This document shows, one piece after another, positions 53,429 through 54,069 of a stretch of 54,069 nt of DNA. A program made the position numbers and the translations under genes. Under the pieces are notes generated by a model, which saw only the letters and a program-made list of their open reading frames with translations, was not told the origin of the DNA and searched no databases. The stretch is from Deinococcales bacterium (GTDB lineage Bacteria > Deinococcota > Deinococci > Deinococcales > JAAFIG01): the NCBI GenBank assembly GCA_025359505.1, contig JANYHH010000048.1, positions 1 through 54,069 of the forward strand. Reading direction: 5' to 3'. How positions within the stretch are numbered: the stretch's first letter is position 1; every line of letters starts with the position of its first letter.

Positions 53429-53935
53429 ATGCAAGAGCGCTTAGAGGAAAAAATACGTCGAATGCACAAGTCGCTCTCGAGAACTCGGTCAGATGACTTC
53501 TCAAAAATGGCTATTGAAGAGGGTAATGATGGAATATTCGACTATAAAAAATTGATATTTGACAGAAGTAGTGATAATGATGCACTGATGGACGCTGCAA
53601 TGACTTTAGTTGCAAATATAGCGTCTCTAAAAGATGTAGTTAAAAAATGGATTTCTAAAAATAATATTTCTATAAATGTAGAAGGTGCAATAGATAATAA
53701 TATGTCTATGGCAATTGTACATGATTTATGGAATGACGATAAACACGGTGGGTTGGATAGAAAATCCAGATCGGGAAAGATACCTAAGCTTAAAGATTTG
53801 TGTACAGCATTAAGTTTAGGAGGATCCACGCAACCAAATGCGTCAGTAGTCTTTACAATGGATTACCTAAGCAACTCTATGGCGATTACTACGCAAGGAG
53901 GTATGGAAGCTCAGCTTTTACTATGTGCGACCTAA
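53429..53935 (+). CDS. AT-rich protein of unknown function
   Basis: 168 residues with GGAGGGG directly before the ATG. Strongly AT-rich, with rare codons for this genome and a single CTCGAG. The N-terminal half is helical; the central VHDLWNDDKHGGLDR looks like a His-containing helix end of HEPN-type proteins but I cannot confirm it. No transmembrane part. It is adjacent to a presumed insertion sequence and probably arrived by transfer. Confidence 0.6.
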   Translation: MQERLEEKIRRMHKSLSRTRSDDFSKMAIEEGNDGIFDYKKLIFDRSSDNDALMDAAMTLVANIASLKDVVKKWISKNNISINVEGAIDNNMSMAIVHDLWNDDKHGGLDRKSRSGKIPKLKDLCTALSLGGSTQPNASVVFTMDYLSNSMAITTQGGMEAQLLLCAT

Positions 53936-54022
53936 CTACTGGACACTTCTCAAGTTTGCACGTTCCCCACGCAATCTGAGACAATAGCGGCTACTCCGTC
54001 CGACCAAGGAGAAAGTAGCCAC

Positions 54023-54069
54023 ATGAATCATAAACCCGTGCGAGACGCCCTGCAAGCCCACTTCGACCT
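54023..54069 (+). CDS. start of a gene cut by the window edge, possibly a transposase
   Basis: Only 15 codons are visible (MNHKPVRDALQAHFD). AAGGAGA precedes the ATG at a good distance. The upstream 80 bp (from about 53940) contain ACTTCTCAAGTTTGC and a GACAAT -10-like box, which would suit the left end of an insertion sequence; this is a guess from context. Confidence 0.4.
   Translation, partial: MNHKPVRDALQAHFD

Overview
The window looks like a chromosome segment of a Deinococcota (Deinococcus-Thermus) bacterium, probably not one of the best-known genera. The main support is EF-Tu with the Thermus/Deinococcus-type insert (around residues 183-195), an acetylglutamyl/LysW-aminoadipyl phosphate reductase closest to Thermus LysY, a K+-insensitive proton-pumping pyrophosphatase, and many genes whose -10 box (TAnnnT) lies 5-7 nt before the start codon, the leaderless layout common in Deinococcus. 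The lineage call is inference; the gene identities come from recognisable motifs.

Layout. 1-2045: a small secreted protein, lysY, and a short minus-strand transcription unit holding two tRNA-like genes whose 3' halves precede their 5' halves (circularly permuted). 2046-11933: an uncharacterised protein, hppA, a MarR/GbsR regulator with its ABC exporter, an AlaX-type editing protein with a double-GNAT acetyltransferase, an MFS transporter with an unknown partner, and a Fur-family regulator. 12500-30541: tuf followed by an almost uninterrupted S10-spc-alpha ribosomal supercluster (rpsJ to rplQ, including secY, adk, map, infA, rpmJ and rpoA), closed by a strong terminator. 30603-44564: DNA repair and housekeeping genes (UDG, Nudix, mscL, DUF512 radical SAM, gmk, ilvD, hisC-hisB, tsaD) mixed with secreted lipoproteins (phospholipase A2-like, collagen-like), Uma2, OsmC and an ADP-ribosylglycohydrolase. 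44748-47759: secA. 47949-54069: an accessory region with a large Gly-linker lipoprotein, a low-GC secreted protein, a toxin-antitoxin islet (brnT-brnA, a PIN toxin with its antitoxin and two antitoxin-like genes) bracketed by 91 % identical 56-bp direct repeats, an AT-rich unknown gene, and the start of a truncated gene, possibly a transposase.

Two genome-scale signals stand out. First, the palindrome CTCGAG is iterated far above expectation (33 copies hand-counted in 5640-8646, about one expected), in all three codon frames and in non-coding DNA and terminator stems. It recalls the cyanobacterial HIP1 element but with a different word, and it is nearly absent from the low-GC genes that look recently acquired. 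Second, the permuted tRNA pair: acceptor, D, T and anticodon-stem pairings only work when each 3' half is joined to the 5' half lying downstream of it, and one of the two is enclosed by four nested flanking helices. Both need computational and RNA-level confirmation.
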